Assembly: GCF_002207865.1 (NCBI RefSeq)
Contig: NZ_BDQM01000023.1
Location: 1 to 61,229 of the forward strand
Reading direction: 5' to 3'
DNA: 61,229 nt
Source: Colwellia marinimaniae
Lineage (GTDB): Bacteria > Pseudomonadota > Gammaproteobacteria > Enterobacterales > Alteromonadaceae
Part shown: positions 22,073 through 32,081 of the stretch, piece by piece
How positions within the stretch are numbered: the first letter of the stretch is position 1
How the letters are laid out: each line of letters opens with the position of its first letter
The notes under the pieces: model-generated
What the model saw: the letters and a program-made list of their open reading frames with translations, nothing else
The model's database searches: none
What the model was told of the DNA's origin: nothing
Made by a program: the position numbers and the translations under genes

Positions 22073-22121
22073 ATATATTCTTACCAGTTTATACCATCGG
22101 TTCAATAGGCTTTCTACAGGC

Positions 22122-22149
22122 GAAAAAAAACCTACGTAAAGTAGGTTTC
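22122..22149 (-). terminator. Terminator of the tRNA-Asn cluster
   Basis: AAACCTAC-gtaaa-GTAGGTTT, followed on the minus strand by eight T (A-run 22123-22130). It lies 14 bp beyond the 3' end of the last functional tRNA. Confidence 0.9.
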
Positions 22150-22162
22150 TTTTGTTCTTATG

Positions 22163-22238
22163 TGGCTCCCCAAACTGGGCTCGAACCAGTGACACATGGA
22201 TTAACAGTCCATCGCTCTACCAACTGAGCTATTGGGGA
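22163..22238 (-). tRNA. tRNA-Asn (GTT), copy 3 in transcription order
   Basis: A 76-nt cloverleaf with encoded CCA. The acceptor stem is TCCCCAA/TTGGGGA, the anticodon stem-loop ATGGA-CTGTTAA-TCCAT gives anticodon GTT, and the T-loop reads GGTTCGAGCC. Identical to the two other copies. It is the copy next to the terminator. Confidence 0.97.
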
Positions 22239-22342
22239 ATAAACTTTTTAACTTCTGTTTATCAATGAAGTTGAAACTTGTTTCTAAGTTAGACTTAGAA
22301 AACCAATTAACGATACTTGGTTATTATCGCTAATTGTAAATG

Positions 22343-22418
22343 TGGCTCCCCAAACTGGGCTCGAACCAGTGACACATGGATTAACAGTCCATCGCTCTAC
22401 CAACTGAGCTATTGGGGA
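22343..22418 (-). tRNA. tRNA-Asn (GTT), copy 2
   Basis: Identical to the copies on either side, exactly 180 bp from each. The flanking spacers (22239-22342 and 22419-22522) are also identical to each other over 104 bp. Confidence 0.97.
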
Positions 22419-22522
22419 ATAAACTTTTTAACTTCTGTTTATCAATGAAGTTGAAACTTGTTTCTAAGTTAGACTTAGAAAACCAATTAACGATACTTGG
22501 TTATTATCGCTAATTGTAAATG

Positions 22523-22598
22523 TGGCTCCCCAAACTGGGCTCGAACCAGTGACACATGGATTAACAGTCCATCGCTCTACCAACTGAGCTATTGGGGA
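22523..22598 (-). tRNA. tRNA-Asn (GTT), copy 1, promoter-proximal
   Basis: Same 76-nt gene with encoded CCA. It is the first transcribed copy, about 35 bp downstream of the -10 box of a near-perfect promoter on the minus strand. Confidence 0.97.
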
Positions 22599-22632
22599 AT
22601 CTCGCGTTAACCTCAGTGGCTAACGGGGCGGA

Positions 22633-22661
22633 ATATTAAAGACCTGTGGCCTAAGTGTCAA
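22633..22661 (-). promoter_or_regulatory. Sigma-70 promoter of the tRNA-Asn cluster
   Basis: On the minus strand TTGACA (22656-22661), 17 bp, then TAATAT (22633-22638). The bases after the -10 box read TCCGCCCCG, a GC-rich discriminator of the kind linked to stringent control of stable RNA genes. Transcription would start about 25 bp before the first tRNA. Confidence 0.9.
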
Positions 22662-23260
22662 CACAAAAACAATAAAAATCTAAAAATATATTTGTTTGTT
22701 GAAAATGTACTCAGAAGTGTGGCTTTTACAACAGTTTCAGGGTGTTTTTTAAACACGTCGATTATTCAAATGCTTTCCATAAGCCAAAGTGGTTAAATAA
22801 TTTCAATTACTTATAGGATTTAGTTATCCACGATTCCTGTGGATAACTATGTGAGTTAAAGTGTAAAGTAGCATAACCATAACGTTTTGTTTGACTTGGC
22901 TCGATGTCAACGTATTTGACGTTATATAATTACCTTTTTATTTTCAATGACTTAGCTGGTATTGGTGTTTTTTTGTTAATTTAGAGTAAATTTTGAACAA
23001 CTAGTCCGCTAATGATTTTTACTGGCTGTGGTTTTATTTACTCATTTACTTTAACGAGACGCTTATTGTCTTTTAAGTTATCGAATTTCAGCTTTAAGAC
23101 CCAGTAGGGTTATTAAAAATAATTCTTATTGGCGGCTACTTGCTCATCAATCAAAGTTAAACGAATAAATCTACACTAGGTAAAAGTAAGTTAATCTTTT
23201 ACAATACATCACTGCATATAATTTACCTTGTCTTACCATTAGAATCACGATAGTAACCAA
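22662..23260. other. Intergenic region between the tRNA cluster and the MATE gene
   Basis: About 600 bp of AT-rich sequence with no credible gene. It must hold the promoter of the MATE-uvrB operon. I saw no clear LexA box near it, although uvrB is SOS-regulated in E. coli. No repeat or tRNA-like stretch was recognised. Confidence 0.4.
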
Positions 23261-24649
23261 ATGACCAAAACAGATTTATCCCAACGAAATAGCAAGCAAG
23301 TTAACCTACTTGAAGACCCCGTTGCTAACACGCTAAAGCGTATGACCATTCCAATGATTTATGGCATGGTGATGTTGATGACATTCAACTTAGTCGATAC
23401 GTTTTTTGTCAGTCTTCTCGGCACTCAATCCCTAGCAGCAATAAGTTTTACTTTTCCTGTTACTTTCACCGTACTAAGTTTTACTATTGGTTTGGGAATA
23501 GGGACATCTGCCGTTATCGCCAAATGTATAGGTAAAAAAGATACCAAGTCGGCAAAAAATGTCGCCACAGCAGCTATGTATTTAACCGCTATTATCGTGG
23601 CATGTTTATCTTTAGTCGGCTATTTCATTACCGATCCATTATTTACTCTACTGGGTGCTCAGCCGTCTTTATTACCTTTAATCCATCAGTATATGGATAT
23701 TTGGTATATAGGTAGTGTTTGCTTAATTGGCCCTATGATAGGTAATGCTGTTTTACGTGCCTCAGGAGATACTAAAACACCCAGTATCATTATGGGCAGT
23801 GCGGGCCTGATTAACGCAGTACTTGACCCCATTTTTATTTTTGGTTTCGGTCCAGTACCGGCGATGGGAATACAAGGGGCGGCAATTGCGACCCTGATCT
23901 CTTGGCTTTTTGGTTTATGCTTTGTACTGTACATTTTAACTAAAAAATATGATCTTATTCATACTAGTATGCTGCCTTTAAAAGAGTTGCTCAGTGCTTG
24001 TCGAGATATCTTGAAAATTGGTTTACCTGCAGCAGGGGCAAATATGTTAACGCCCCTTGCTGCCGCTATAATGACCACCATAGTAGCCACCTATGGTGAA
24101 TCAGCTGTCGCTGCTTTTGGTGTTGGTTCAAGACTTGAATCAATCGCTTGTTTAATAGTCCTGGCTCTTTCGATGACTTTACCGCCCTTTATTAGCCAAA
24201 ACTTCGGCGCTGGTCAATTGCATCGTGTCGAACAAGCTTATAAAGTCGCGATAAAATTTATCCTAGTTTGGCAAATTTTAATTTATTTTTTATTGGCTGT
24301 TTGCGCACATTGGATCGCGAGTGTGTTTACCAAAGAGGCAGAAGTTGCAGACTTAATTAAACTCTATATTTGGATACTACCCTTGGGCTATGGCTTGCAA
24401 GGCATTATCATCTTAACAAATTCTTCCTTTAATGCTTTGCATAAACCCATGATAGCTTTAGCTTTAAGTTTTGTAAGACTCTTTGTTTGTTATTTACCCT
24501 TAGCCTATTTAGGTAGTTTATTTTACGGTTTAGCGGGCCTTTTCGCCGGAGCATTACTCGGCAATGTATTTATGGCTATGATTTCATATCGACTGTTTAC
24601 CAAGCAATTCATCCCTCTTGAGCCTGGGACAACGGAGCAAGTGCTATGA
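23261..24649 (+). CDS. MATE family multidrug/Na+ antiporter
   Basis: A 462-residue inner-membrane protein with about 12 hydrophobic segments arranged in two similar halves, typical of MATE efflux proteins. [36 protein letters not shown] and [13 protein letters not shown] are characteristic first-half motifs; [21 protein letters not shown] and SRLESIA elements mark the second half. Substrate and coupling ion cannot be read from the sequence. Its TGA overlaps the uvrB ATG (ATGA), so the two are translationally coupled, an unusual partner for uvrB. Confidence 0.9.
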   Translation: MTKTDLSQRNSKQVNLLEDPVANTLKRMTIPMIYGMVMLMTFNLVDTFFVSLLGTQSLAAISFTFPVTFTVLSFTIGLGIGTSAVIAKCIGKKDTKSAKNVATAAMYLTAIIVACLSLVGYFITDPLFTLLGAQPSLLPLIHQYMDIWYIGSVCLIGPMIGNAVLRASGDTKTPSIIMGSAGLINAVLDPIFIFGFGPVPAMGIQGAAIATLISWLFGLCFVLYILTKKYDLIHTSMLPLKELLSACRDILKIGLPAAGANMLTPLAAAIMTTIVATYGESAVAAFGVGSRLESIACLIVLALSMTLPPFISQNFGAGQLHRVEQAYKVAIKFILVWQILIYFLLAVCAHWIASVFTKEAEVADLIKLYIWILPLGYGLQGIIILTNSSFNALHKPMIALALSFVRLFVCYLPLAYLGSLFYGLAGLFAGALLGNVFMAMISYRLFTKQFIPLEPGTTEQVL

Positions 24650-26667
24650 AAAATCTAACCCTTTGCTCGAATTACAGCCCAAGCGGAGATCAACCCAAGG
24701 CAATAAAACAACTTTTAGACGGTATTGAATCGGGTCTAGCCTATCAAACTCTTTTAGGCGTAACTGGCTCAGGGAAAACCTTTACCATTGCTAACGTGAT
24801 TGAAAAACTTAATCGACCCACCATGATCTTAGCGCCGAATAAAACCTTGGCAGCTCAGCTTTATGGTGAGATGAAAGAGTTTTTTCCTAACAATGCGGTT
24901 GAGTATTTTGTTTCTTATTATGATTATTATCAGCCTGAAGCTTATGTGCCAGCTACTGATACCTTTATCGAAAAAGATGCCTCGGTAAATGAACATATCG
25001 AGCAAATGCGTTTATCGGCTACTAAAGCGTTGTTAGAACGTCGAGACGTTATTATTATTGCGTCAGTCTCTGCTATTTATGGCTTGGGTGATCCTGACTC
25101 CTATTTAAAAATGATGTTACATATTAGCCAAGGTGACATTATTAATCAGCGTGACATTTTACGCCGACTTGCTGAGTTGCAATATACTCGTAATGATATC
25201 GCTTTTGCGCGAGCAACCTACAGAGTACGTGGAGATGTCATTGATATATTTCCAGCCGAGTCAGACCGGCTAGCCTTACGTATTGAGCTCTTTGATGAAG
25301 AAGTAGAGCGCATTAGTCAATTCGATCCACTAACGGGACAAGTGGAAAAAATACTGGCTCGTGTAACTGTCTACCCTAAAACACACTATGCGACACCGAG
25401 AGAAAAAGTTGTTGCGGCAATTGAGAAAATTAAAGTTGAGCTTAAACACCGAACACAGCAACTCAGAGATGCTAATAGGTTAGTTGAAGAGCAGCGTCTT
25501 ACCCAACGAACCCTGTTTGATATTGAGATGATGACAGAGCTTGGTTATTGCTCTGGTATAGAGAATTATTCTCGCTATTTATCGGGTAGAGAACAAGGCG
25601 ATGCGCCACCAACGTTATTCGATTACTTACCTGATGATGGTTTACTTATTATTGATGAATCTCATGTTACCGTGCCTCAAATTGGTGCCATGTATAAAGG
25701 CGATAGGTCGCGTAAAGAAAACTTAGTGGAATATGGTTTTCGCCTACCATCGGCTCTAGATAACAGGCCAATGAAGTTTGAGGAATTTGAAGCACTTTCG
25801 CCACAAACTATTTACGTCTCGGCTACGCCAAGTCAATATGAATTAGACAAATGCGCCGGTGATATTGCGGAGCAAGTGGTGAGGCCGACCGGTTTACTTG
25901 ATCCGCAAATTGAAGTTAGACCGGTTGAAACACAAGTAGATGACTTGTTATCAGAAATACACAAACGTTTACCGCTAAATGAAAGGGTATTGGCAACCAC
26001 ATTAACAAAACGCATGGCCGAAGATTTAACCGATTACCTGGATGAGCACGGTATCAAAGCCCGCTACTTACATTCAGATATTGATACGGTTGAACGGGTC
26101 GAGATTATACGGGACTTTAGGTTGGGTAAGTTTGATGTCTTAGTTGGTATCAATTTACTTCGAGAAGGCTTAGATATGCCGGAAGTCTCTTTAGTTGCCA
26201 TTCTAGATGCAGATAAAGAAGGTTTCTTACGCTCTGAACGTTCTTTGATTCAAACGATTGGCCGAGCTGCACGTAATATCAATGGCCGAGCAATTTTATA
26301 TGCAGGCAGAGTAACGGGTTCAATGCAACGGGCTATAGATGAAACCGATCGACGTAGAGAGAAACAGCACCAATATAATTTAGATAATAATATTACTCCC
26401 AAAGGTATTATTAGTAAAATCACCGATGTAATGGATGTTGGCAGTTATAGTGATGCCAAAGCACTTGATAAGGTAGCAGCAGCTAATGCACATTATCATA
26501 TTAGCCAGCAAGCAGAAGAGCCCCTGTTAACCACTGCGCAAATAGATACTAAAATAGTGGGGCTTGAAAAAGTAATGCTGAATCACGCGCAAAATTTAGA
26601 GTTTGAACAAGCTGCCGCGGTACGTGACAAAATTGCCAAACTGCGAATACAGCAATTATCAAGCTGA
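24646..26667 (+). CDS. uvrB: Excinuclease ABC subunit UvrB
   Basis: The helicase-like damage-verification subunit of nucleotide excision repair, working with UvrA and UvrC. The 673 residues equal the E. coli length. Walker [11 protein letters not shown] is at 38-47, the DNA-binding beta-hairpin region [12 protein letters not shown] near 92-103, the DEAD-like [10 protein letters not shown] box near 340, the QTIGRAARN helicase motif VI, and the UVR motif for UvrC contact at the C-terminus ([16 protein letters not shown]). It is the second gene of an operon with the MATE transporter. Confidence 0.97.
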   Translation: MKNLTLCSNYSPSGDQPKAIKQLLDGIESGLAYQTLLGVTGSGKTFTIANVIEKLNRPTMILAPNKTLAAQLYGEMKEFFPNNAVEYFVSYYDYYQPEAYVPATDTFIEKDASVNEHIEQMRLSATKALLERRDVIIIASVSAIYGLGDPDSYLKMMLHISQGDIINQRDILRRLAELQYTRNDIAFARATYRVRGDVIDIFPAESDRLALRIELFDEEVERISQFDPLTGQVEKILARVTVYPKTHYATPREKVVAAIEKIKVELKHRTQQLRDANRLVEEQRLTQRTLFDIEMMTELGYCSGIENYSRYLSGREQGDAPPTLFDYLPDDGLLIIDESHVTVPQIGAMYKGDRSRKENLVEYGFRLPSALDNRPMKFEEFEALSPQTIYVSATPSQYELDKCAGDIAEQVVRPTGLLDPQIEVRPVETQVDDLLSEIHKRLPLNERVLATTLTKRMAEDLTDYLDEHGIKARYLHSDIDTVERVEIIRDFRLGKFDVLVGINLLREGLDMPEVSLVAILDADKEGFLRSERSLIQTIGRAARNINGRAILYAGRVTGSMQRAIDETDRRREKQHQYNLDNNITPKGIISKITDVMDVGSYSDAKALDKVAAANAHYHISQQAEEPLLTTAQIDTKIVGLEKVMLNHAQNLEFEQAAAVRDKIAKLRIQQLSS

Positions 26668-26697
26668 TTTATGACCATAAATATCTGCCATAATCCA

Positions 26698-26725
26698 GTT
26701 AAAGTAGCTTTGCAGCTACTTTAAC
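26698..26725. terminator. Perfect 12-bp inverted repeat between uvrB and a convergent small gene
   Basis: GTTAAAGTAGCT-ttgc-AGCTACTTTAAC is a perfect 12-bp stem with a 4-nt loop. It spans the TAG stop of the convergent gene. T-runs are short (CTTTAA), so termination is inferred from convergent position and stem strength. Confidence 0.6.
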
Positions 26726-26928
26726 TCCTGTATTGAATATTGGCCAAGAATATTAGCAACCGCATCACTATTGCAGTGAGGGAGGTGACTAATATCTTCT
26801 ATTATTTTATCTTGAATATCGAGGGGAAATAATAATAGCCGCTCCATATAAAGGTGAGCTTGAGTTTCATTATTTGCATCAATCATCTGCTTCAAACGTC
26901 GTGCTTGATGCTTCCACGTAGCACTCAT
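26716..26928 (-). CDS. Small helical protein, function unknown
   Basis: A 70-residue polar, helical protein (MSATWKHQARRLKQMIDANN...) with no signal, membrane segment or metal motif. A GAGG box lies about 8 bp before the ATG. Its stop codon is inside a perfect inverted repeat shared with the end of uvrB. Marine gammaproteobacteria carry similar short genes next to uvrB, but I cannot name a family. Coding is supported by the ribosome binding site and amino acid composition rather than by a known motif. Confidence 0.6.
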   Translation of the reverse strand: MSATWKHQARRLKQMIDANNETQAHLYMERLLLFPLDIQDKIIEDISHLPHCNSDAVANILGQYSIQELK

Positions 26929-27324
26929 AAGGCAACCTCAACTTTTCATTGAACACCTTATAAGTCTAGGGCTAAAATGTGCTAGTGGTTATACATTTTT
27001 TATCTTAAAAAAAAATCAATGGAAGATAATAATCTATATTCAGTTAAGTTATTCAAAAGCATTATGTTAATTATTTGAAACTCATTTAGCTTTGAGTGTT
27101 TTCTTTACAATTTTATCATGAGGGCACGTGCTTCGGTGATTTCCCGGTATGTTAGCGTAACTTTTGTGGAAAATTCCCGCGCCTAGCTATCCTTACCGTG
27201 GATTATTCTGAGCAAAAAGTTAAGGCTGCTTAGGGGAAATAAGCGACCTTGAACAGATGATTTAATCGATATGAGTCGAGTTACTTTAAGGCGCGATTTT
27301 CACTTTCAACAAGTATATCGATGC
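26929..27324. other. Intergenic region, no gene recognised
   Basis: About 400 bp without a convincing frame. The middle (27120-27250) is more GC-rich than its surroundings, with TTCCCGG and AATTCCCGCGCC segments, which could indicate a structured RNA. I could not match it to a known RNA family or draw a stable fold with confidence. Confidence 0.25.
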
Positions 27325-27933
27325 CTAAAGCTCAAAGTAGATCTTTACACCAGACAATACGCTGTTTGTTGCCACAGCAGCTAAAATCATTCCCATAACC
27401 CGACTAATAATACTTGAGCCGCTATTGCCTATAAATCGGTGTATCGAACTTGCTGCTAACATAAATATAAAAGCAATCGCTAAAACAGAAATCATTACAC
27501 CAGCAGTCTGGACTTGTTCAAGAATGCTAAACGTTGAATTTTTGGTTAATAGTACAGCAGCAAGCATTGCTCCAGGGCTAGCAAGCGAAGGTATCGCTAA
27601 AGGAAATATAGCGGTCTCACTATCATTTCTTACCATGCCAATTTCCTCATCAGGTTTACTATCACCAAATATCATGGTTATGGCAAACATGAATAAAATA
27701 ATTCCTCCGGCTATTTCAAAGGCAGGCAAAGGTATTTCAATGGCAGTTAAAATTACTTCACCAGCAATAATAAAAAACAATAAAACTCCAGTTGCGACAA
27801 GCACTGCCTTTAGTGCTATTTTACGTTTAACTTTTTCATCAAAGCGACTGGTAACCGCAATGAATACCGGAATAGTGCCGACAGGGTCAATAACCGCAAA
27901 GAAAAAGATAAACACTGAAACATAGTCGATCAT
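27325..27933 (-). CDS. MarC family integral membrane protein
   Basis: A 202-residue protein with six hydrophobic segments, of the MarC/UPF0056 family, whose function is unsettled. FFAVIDPVGTIPVFIAVT near the N-terminus and AIPSLASPGAMLAAVLL in the middle are the paired family motifs. I chose the ATG at 27933, with ACGGTGAT upstream, over the GTG three codons earlier. No operon partner: it is convergent with nothing nearby and divergent from the queC region only at a distance. Confidence 0.88.
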   Translation of the reverse strand: MIDYVSVFIFFFAVIDPVGTIPVFIAVTSRFDEKVKRKIALKAVLVATGVLLFFIIAGEVILTAIEIPLPAFEIAGGIILFMFAITMIFGDSKPDEEIGMVRNDSETAIFPLAIPSLASPGAMLAAVLLTKNSTFSILEQVQTAGVMISVLAIAFIFMLAASSIHRFIGNSGSSIISRVMGMILAAVATNSVLSGVKIYFEL

Positions 27934-28274
27934 AATAATCACCGTAAAAATGGTAAATTCCTGATATATATAAATTTAATCCGATACATATCACTGATTT
28001 AATGGTCATTATTTTATACTAAGTAAGGTTCTCGAATAAGATCATTTTGTAGTCGCCAGCATAATTTAACTCTGACACGAGATAGTGAGTAAGAATTGTT
28101 TATAATTTTATCCGCAAAATACCCTTAGCCAATATAGCAATAAGGTGCACTAGGTTAATTTATAATGTCTGCGGTAAATATTTTTTAATAATTAGCCTTT
28201 AAGCCACTGAAGTACAGTGGTGGTCTCATTGGAAGACTAAGCATTGATACGGCTAAAACCTAGCAGCCAACAGA
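27934..28274. other. Intergenic region, no gene recognised
   Basis: About 340 bp of AT-rich sequence with a small CCACTG-aagta-CAGTGG hairpin at 28204-28220. The marC promoter must be near 27950-28010. Nothing else was recognised. Confidence 0.3.
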
Positions 28275-28311
28275 GCATTAATTACGTCAATGTTGTTGAT
28301 GAAATTAATGC
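28275..28311 (-). repeat. GCATTAATT/AATTAATGC inverted repeat after queC
   Basis: Perfect 9-bp arms separated by 19 bp, beginning 24 bp beyond the queC stop. A T-run is lacking, so its role as a 3' end structure for queC mRNA is only possible. Confidence 0.45.
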
Positions 28312-28334
28312 CGGGATAATGTTATTAAGGCGTT

Positions 28335-28991
28335 TTATTCGTAGGGAATTGGGTCGGTGATATTATTTTCAAAAAAAGCTTCTAAGCGCTCTTGGCATGC
28401 GCCACACTTGCCACAGGCTTTATCTCGACCGTTATAACAGGTCCAAGTATTACTGTAATCAAGACCCATAGCAATACCATCAGCGAGGATTGCGGTTTTA
28501 TTCACGGTTAAATAGGGGCTGAAAATTTCAACACTTTCATAATTCGCTATTTTACAAACATCATTCATCTTTTCGACAAACTCAGGGCGACAATCGGGGT
28601 AGATGGCATGATCACCTGAATGGGCACCATAATAAACTTGCTCAGCACCAACCGACACCGCATAAGCTACGGCTAAAGAAAGTAAAATCATATTACGGTT
28701 GGGTACTAGGGTTGACTTCATACTATCAGCCTCATAGTGGCCTTCGGGAATATCGATATCATCGGTGAGAGAAGAACCAGCAAATAATTGATTTATTGCC
28801 GAAATATCAATTACCTTATGGTTGATACCGAGCCCATTACAGACAGTGCTAGCGCACTGCAATTCTTTTACATGACGTTGTCCATAATTAAATGACAAAG
28901 CAAAAACTTGTTTACCGTCTTTTTGAGCACGGTTTAATACAGTAAAGGAATCCATGCCACCAGAATAAATAACAACAACTTTTTCAGTCAT
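28335..28991 (-). CDS. queC: 7-cyano-7-deazaguanine synthase
   Basis: Makes preQ0 from 7-carboxy-7-deazaguanine, ammonia and ATP in queuosine synthesis. The 218-residue protein has the PP-loop SGGMDS at 10-15, [19 protein letters not shown] and the zinc-binding cysteines in [21 protein letters not shown] chose the ATG at 28991, preceded by AGAGAGCTTCAA and matching the family start; the frame stays open 47 codons further upstream, but that part is hydrophobic and unlike QueC. It is divergent from queE, with a 139-bp shared promoter region. Confidence 0.96.
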   Translation of the reverse strand: MTEKVVVIYSGGMDSFTVLNRAQKDGKQVFALSFNYGQRHVKELQCASTVCNGLGINHKVIDISAINQLFAGSSLTDDIDIPEGHYEADSMKSTLVPNRNMILLSLAVAYAVSVGAEQVYYGAHSGDHAIYPDCRPEFVEKMNDVCKIANYESVEIFSPYLTVNKTAILADGIAMGLDYSNTWTCYNGRDKACGKCGACQERLEAFFENNITDPIPYE

Positions 28992-29130
28992 TTGAAGCTC
29001 TCTTAATTGATCTAAGGTATAATATAAAACGCCTGTTATTTTACTTGAAATAGACAATGGGCTAAAGCAGAAAGTGAGCACTATGCCTAATAAAACACAC
29101 CACCATGTAGCAGAGAAAACCATAATACCC

Positions 29131-29799
29131 ATGAACTATAAAATTAATGAGCTTTTTGAAACCATTCAAGGTGAAGGTTCTTTTACCGGACAACCGTCAA
29201 TTTTCATTCGATTACAAGGCTGTCCTGTAGGATGTTCGTGGTGTGATACTAAACATACTTGGCAAATTGAGCTTGATGATCAAGTTAGTCCTGACATTAT
29301 GTTAGCTAAAAAAGCGGAGACCTCTCAATGGTCTAGTTTTACTGTTGCTGAAATTTTTGCCTTAGTGCAAGATAAGAACTTTCAAGCGAAACACATAGTT
29401 ATCACTGGCGGTGAACCTTGTATGGTTGATTTAACGCCATTATGTCAGTTGTTTGAACAACAAGGTTATAGTACACAAATTGAAACTTCTGGCACGTTTG
29501 AGATTATTACCACAGAAAAATGTTGGGTAACCGTTTCGCCTAAAATTAATATGCGCGGTGGCTATAAAATTTTAGCAAGCGCTATGTCACGTGCCAATGA
29601 AATAAAGCATCCTATTGCGACAGAGCAACATGTCGATGACTTGAAAGCTTTATTGGCCTTGCATAAGGTAGAAAATACCGCTATTTACTTACAGCCGATT
29701 AGCCAAAAGAAGCGAGCAACAGAGTTAGCGATAGCAACATGTATTGCTAATAACTGGCGTTTATCGATACAAGTACACAAATATATCGGTATTGAATAA
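29131..29799 (+). CDS. queE: 7-carboxy-7-deazaguanine synthase
   Basis: A radical SAM enzyme that contracts CPH4 to 7-carboxy-7-deazaguanine, the substrate of QueC. The cluster motif is C31-x3-C35-x2-C38 (CPVGCSWCD), followed by ITGGEPC and QIETSGT. From the ATG at 29131 the protein is 222 residues (E. coli: 223) and starts [16 protein letters not shown] like the E. coli enzyme. Upstream in-frame starts at 29074 (GTG) and 29083 (ATG) would add a His-rich 16-19 residue leader; neither start has a good ribosome binding site. Confidence 0.95.
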   Translation: MNYKINELFETIQGEGSFTGQPSIFIRLQGCPVGCSWCDTKHTWQIELDDQVSPDIMLAKKAETSQWSSFTVAEIFALVQDKNFQAKHIVITGGEPCMVDLTPLCQLFEQQGYSTQIETSGTFEIITTEKCWVTVSPKINMRGGYKILASAMSRANEIKHPIATEQHVDDLKALLALHKVENTAIYLQPISQKKRATELAIATCIANNWRLSIQVHKYIGIE

Positions 29800-29835
29800 G
29801 TGCTATGGCTCGTTTTGCTGTTAAGGTGATTAACC

Positions 29836-30918
29836 TTAACCGGTAACCACTTTGGGGACACGCTTTGACACTCGGGTTAATAATTCATAATTAATGCTAT
29901 CACTGTGTTGAGCAACGATATCAATACTGATATTTTTACCCCATAACTCAACAGTATCGCCAATATTTATGTTGGTTAAATCGGTGATATCTACGGTGAT
30001 CATATCCATTGAAACTCGACCCACAAGTGGGGCAACTTTACCCTTAATGAAGACCGGAGTGCCAAGTTTTGCATTGCGCGGATAACCATCGGCATAGCCA
30101 ATAGCAACGGTTGCTATGGTAGATTTTCTTTTCGCTTGCCAAATGTCGCCATAACCAACGGTTTCGCCAATTTTTAAGGTATGTATCGCAATAATATTGG
30201 CTTGTAAGGTCATCACTGGGATGAGTGGTTGGCTTAGTGGACTCTTGCCAATAGGAGAAATACCATAAAGCGCTAAGCCTAATCGAGTGTGATCGCCATG
30301 ACTTGCGGGCCAATTTAAAATACCCGCGGAATTCGCCATACTAAATTGACAATGATATTTTTCGACTAAGCTCATTAACTTAGCCAATTGCTCTACCGGT
30401 TTTACACTATCAAGCTGTTCAGCCGAAGAAAAGTGCGAGCACAATACCAGCTTACTTCTTTGTTGCTGGCTTAACTGTGTCATGATGTGGTCGACTTGCT
30501 CAAGATGAAAACCTAAGCGGTTCATGCCAGTCTCTACTTTTAACCAAATATCACCAGAAAATTCAACGTTAAGAGATCTCAGCCACGCTATTTGATAATC
30601 ACTGTGCAGCATTAATGAAAAATTATGCAGTTGTGCCAACTGAAAGTCATTTTCTTTAAAAGGTCCTTCAAGAATAAGCACAGTATTATTAATACCCGCA
30701 CTGCGCAGCGCCATTGCCTCATCAATAAAACCGACAGCAAAAGTATTAACGGTTGCGCTTAGCGCATGGGCAACTTTATTCGCGTCATGACCATAAGCAT
30801 CGGCTTTAATCACCGCAATGGTATTGCTGTTAGGGGCGAGGCTATCAATATATTGGTAGTTTTTAACTAAGGCATCTAGGTCGATAACGGCTTGCGTAAG
30901 TCTGGAGATATAGCTCAT
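29836..30918 (-). CDS. alr: Alanine racemase
   Basis: A PLP enzyme that makes D-alanine for peptidoglycan. The 360-residue protein has the PLP lysine at 38 in AVIKADAYGHDA, the barrel segments ANSAGILNWP and RLGLALYGISP, and the C-terminal VGRVSMDMITVDIT with the second active-site region. It is convergent with queE (36 bp apart) and divergent from murQ, so two cell-wall metabolism genes share this upstream region. Confidence 0.96.
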   Translation of the reverse strand: MSYISRLTQAVIDLDALVKNYQYIDSLAPNSNTIAVIKADAYGHDANKVAHALSATVNTFAVGFIDEAMALRSAGINNTVLILEGPFKENDFQLAQLHNFSLMLHSDYQIAWLRSLNVEFSGDIWLKVETGMNRLGFHLEQVDHIMTQLSQQQRSKLVLCSHFSSAEQLDSVKPVEQLAKLMSLVEKYHCQFSMANSAGILNWPASHGDHTRLGLALYGISPIGKSPLSQPLIPVMTLQANIIAIHTLKIGETVGYGDIWQAKRKSTIATVAIGYADGYPRNAKLGTPVFIKGKVAPLVGRVSMDMITVDITDLTNINIGDTVELWGKNISIDIVAQHSDSINYELLTRVSKRVPKVVTG

Positions 30919-31141
30919 ATAATAGGGTGATAACTAACGGATGAAAAGTGGCGAAAAAAATCAATTCGACTATGAAAAAGGTCGTTAATTTCTCTATTTA
31001 TTATTAGTTATAAGTGTACCATGATAACTATAGTGCACCTTATCTTAATCGTGTTTTTATCATTAGTTGACAAATTTCAGCTGAATTTAGTCAATGAAAT
31101 GAAGTAACCATTAGGCCAGATAACCACAACGAGATGATTCC

Positions 31142-32068
31142 ATGAACAGGCAAGCAGATTTAGTTGATGAGCTTAAAAACATTAGCACTGAAGGGCAAAA
31201 CCCCAATACCTTAGATATTGATTTACTTGATTCACTTGGTGTTGTCAAAAAAATAAACACAGAAGATCAAAAAGTAGCGGTTATTGTCGGTCAATTGTTA
31301 CCCGAAATTGCGCAAGGGGTTGATCTTATCGTTGAGGCTTTTGCCTGTGGTGGTCGACTTATATATATTGGCGCCGGTACCAGCGGTCGATTAGGAGTAC
31401 TTGACTCGGTTGAATGCCCACCTACTTTTAGTGTGTCGAGTGAGCAAGTTATTGGCATTCTTGCTGGTGGTGCTGGCGCTATGTATAAAGCTGTTGAAGG
31501 TGCTGAAGATAATAGACAACTGGCAATAGATGATTTGAAAGCGGTGCATTTATCTAGCAAAGATGTCTTAGTGGGCATCGCTGCCAGTGGTCGAACGCCT
31601 TACGTGTTATCAGCAATGGCATTTGCTAAGGAGCAGGGCGCTGCAGTTATCGGTATTAGCTGTAGTGTTAACAGTAGTTATGGACAAAATAGTGATGTTG
31701 ATATTTGCGCGGTAGTTGGTGCCGAGGTGCTAACAGGCTCTACTCGGATGAAGTCAGGAACTGCACAAAAACTCATTTTAAATATGCTCAGTACTGCCAG
31801 TATGATCCGTAGTGGCAAAAGCTATAAAAACCTAATGATAGATGTCAATGCCAGTAACGAAAAGTTATATGCTCGAGCCATCCGCATTGTCATGCAGGCA
31901 ACTGAGTGTGATTTTTCTACCGCAGAGCACGCCCTTGGCCAAGCAAATAATCAGACAAAACTTGCCAGTTTAATGGTCTTAACTGGTTTAGACCTTAGCC
32001 AAGCTAAAGCAGCATTATTGGCAAATAAAGGCTTTTTGCGTAAAGCTATTGAGCAACAAGGCTGTTAA
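31142..32068 (+). CDS. murQ: N-acetylmuramic acid 6-phosphate etherase
   Basis: Cleaves the lactyl ether of MurNAc-6-phosphate to GlcNAc-6-phosphate and D-lactate during peptidoglycan recycling. The 308-residue protein is a SIS-domain enzyme with GAGTSGRLGVLDSVECPPTF (E91, equivalent to the catalytic Glu of E. coli) and VEGAEDN (E122). STRMKSGTAQKLILNML is the family's C-terminal signature. The stop lies 13 bp before the likely start of the muramidase gene. No MurNAc PTS or AnmK/MurK kinase gene is visible in the window. Confidence 0.95.
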   Translation: MNRQADLVDELKNISTEGQNPNTLDIDLLDSLGVVKKINTEDQKVAVIVGQLLPEIAQGVDLIVEAFACGGRLIYIGAGTSGRLGVLDSVECPPTFSVSSEQVIGILAGGAGAMYKAVEGAEDNRQLAIDDLKAVHLSSKDVLVGIAASGRTPYVLSAMAFAKEQGAAVIGISCSVNSSYGQNSDVDICAVVGAEVLTGSTRMKSGTAQKLILNMLSTASMIRSGKSYKNLMIDVNASNEKLYARAIRIVMQATECDFSTAEHALGQANNQTKLASLMVLTGLDLSQAKAALLANKGFLRKAIEQQGC

Positions 32069-32081
32069 TGCTGTGATAAGT

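Larger units (their letters stand above)
22163..22598. repeat. Perfect 180-bp tandem repeat carrying tRNA-Asn
   Basis: Three tRNA genes and two spacers repeat with a period of exactly 180 bp and no visible difference. Such identity in the spacers points to recent duplication or ongoing gene conversion. The decayed copies further downstream lie outside the perfect repeat. Confidence 0.95.

Noticed and set aside
26929..27324. A known structured RNA such as 6S, CsrB or a riboswitch
   Set aside because: A locally GC-richer segment drew attention, but no conserved core motif of those families was found and the neighbouring marC gene gives no support.
28992..29132. An N-terminal extension of QueC
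   Set aside because: The frame is open, but the 47 extra residues are hydrophobic and unlike QueC, and a good ribosome binding site stands before the ATG at 28991. The stretch is the shared queC/queE promoter region.
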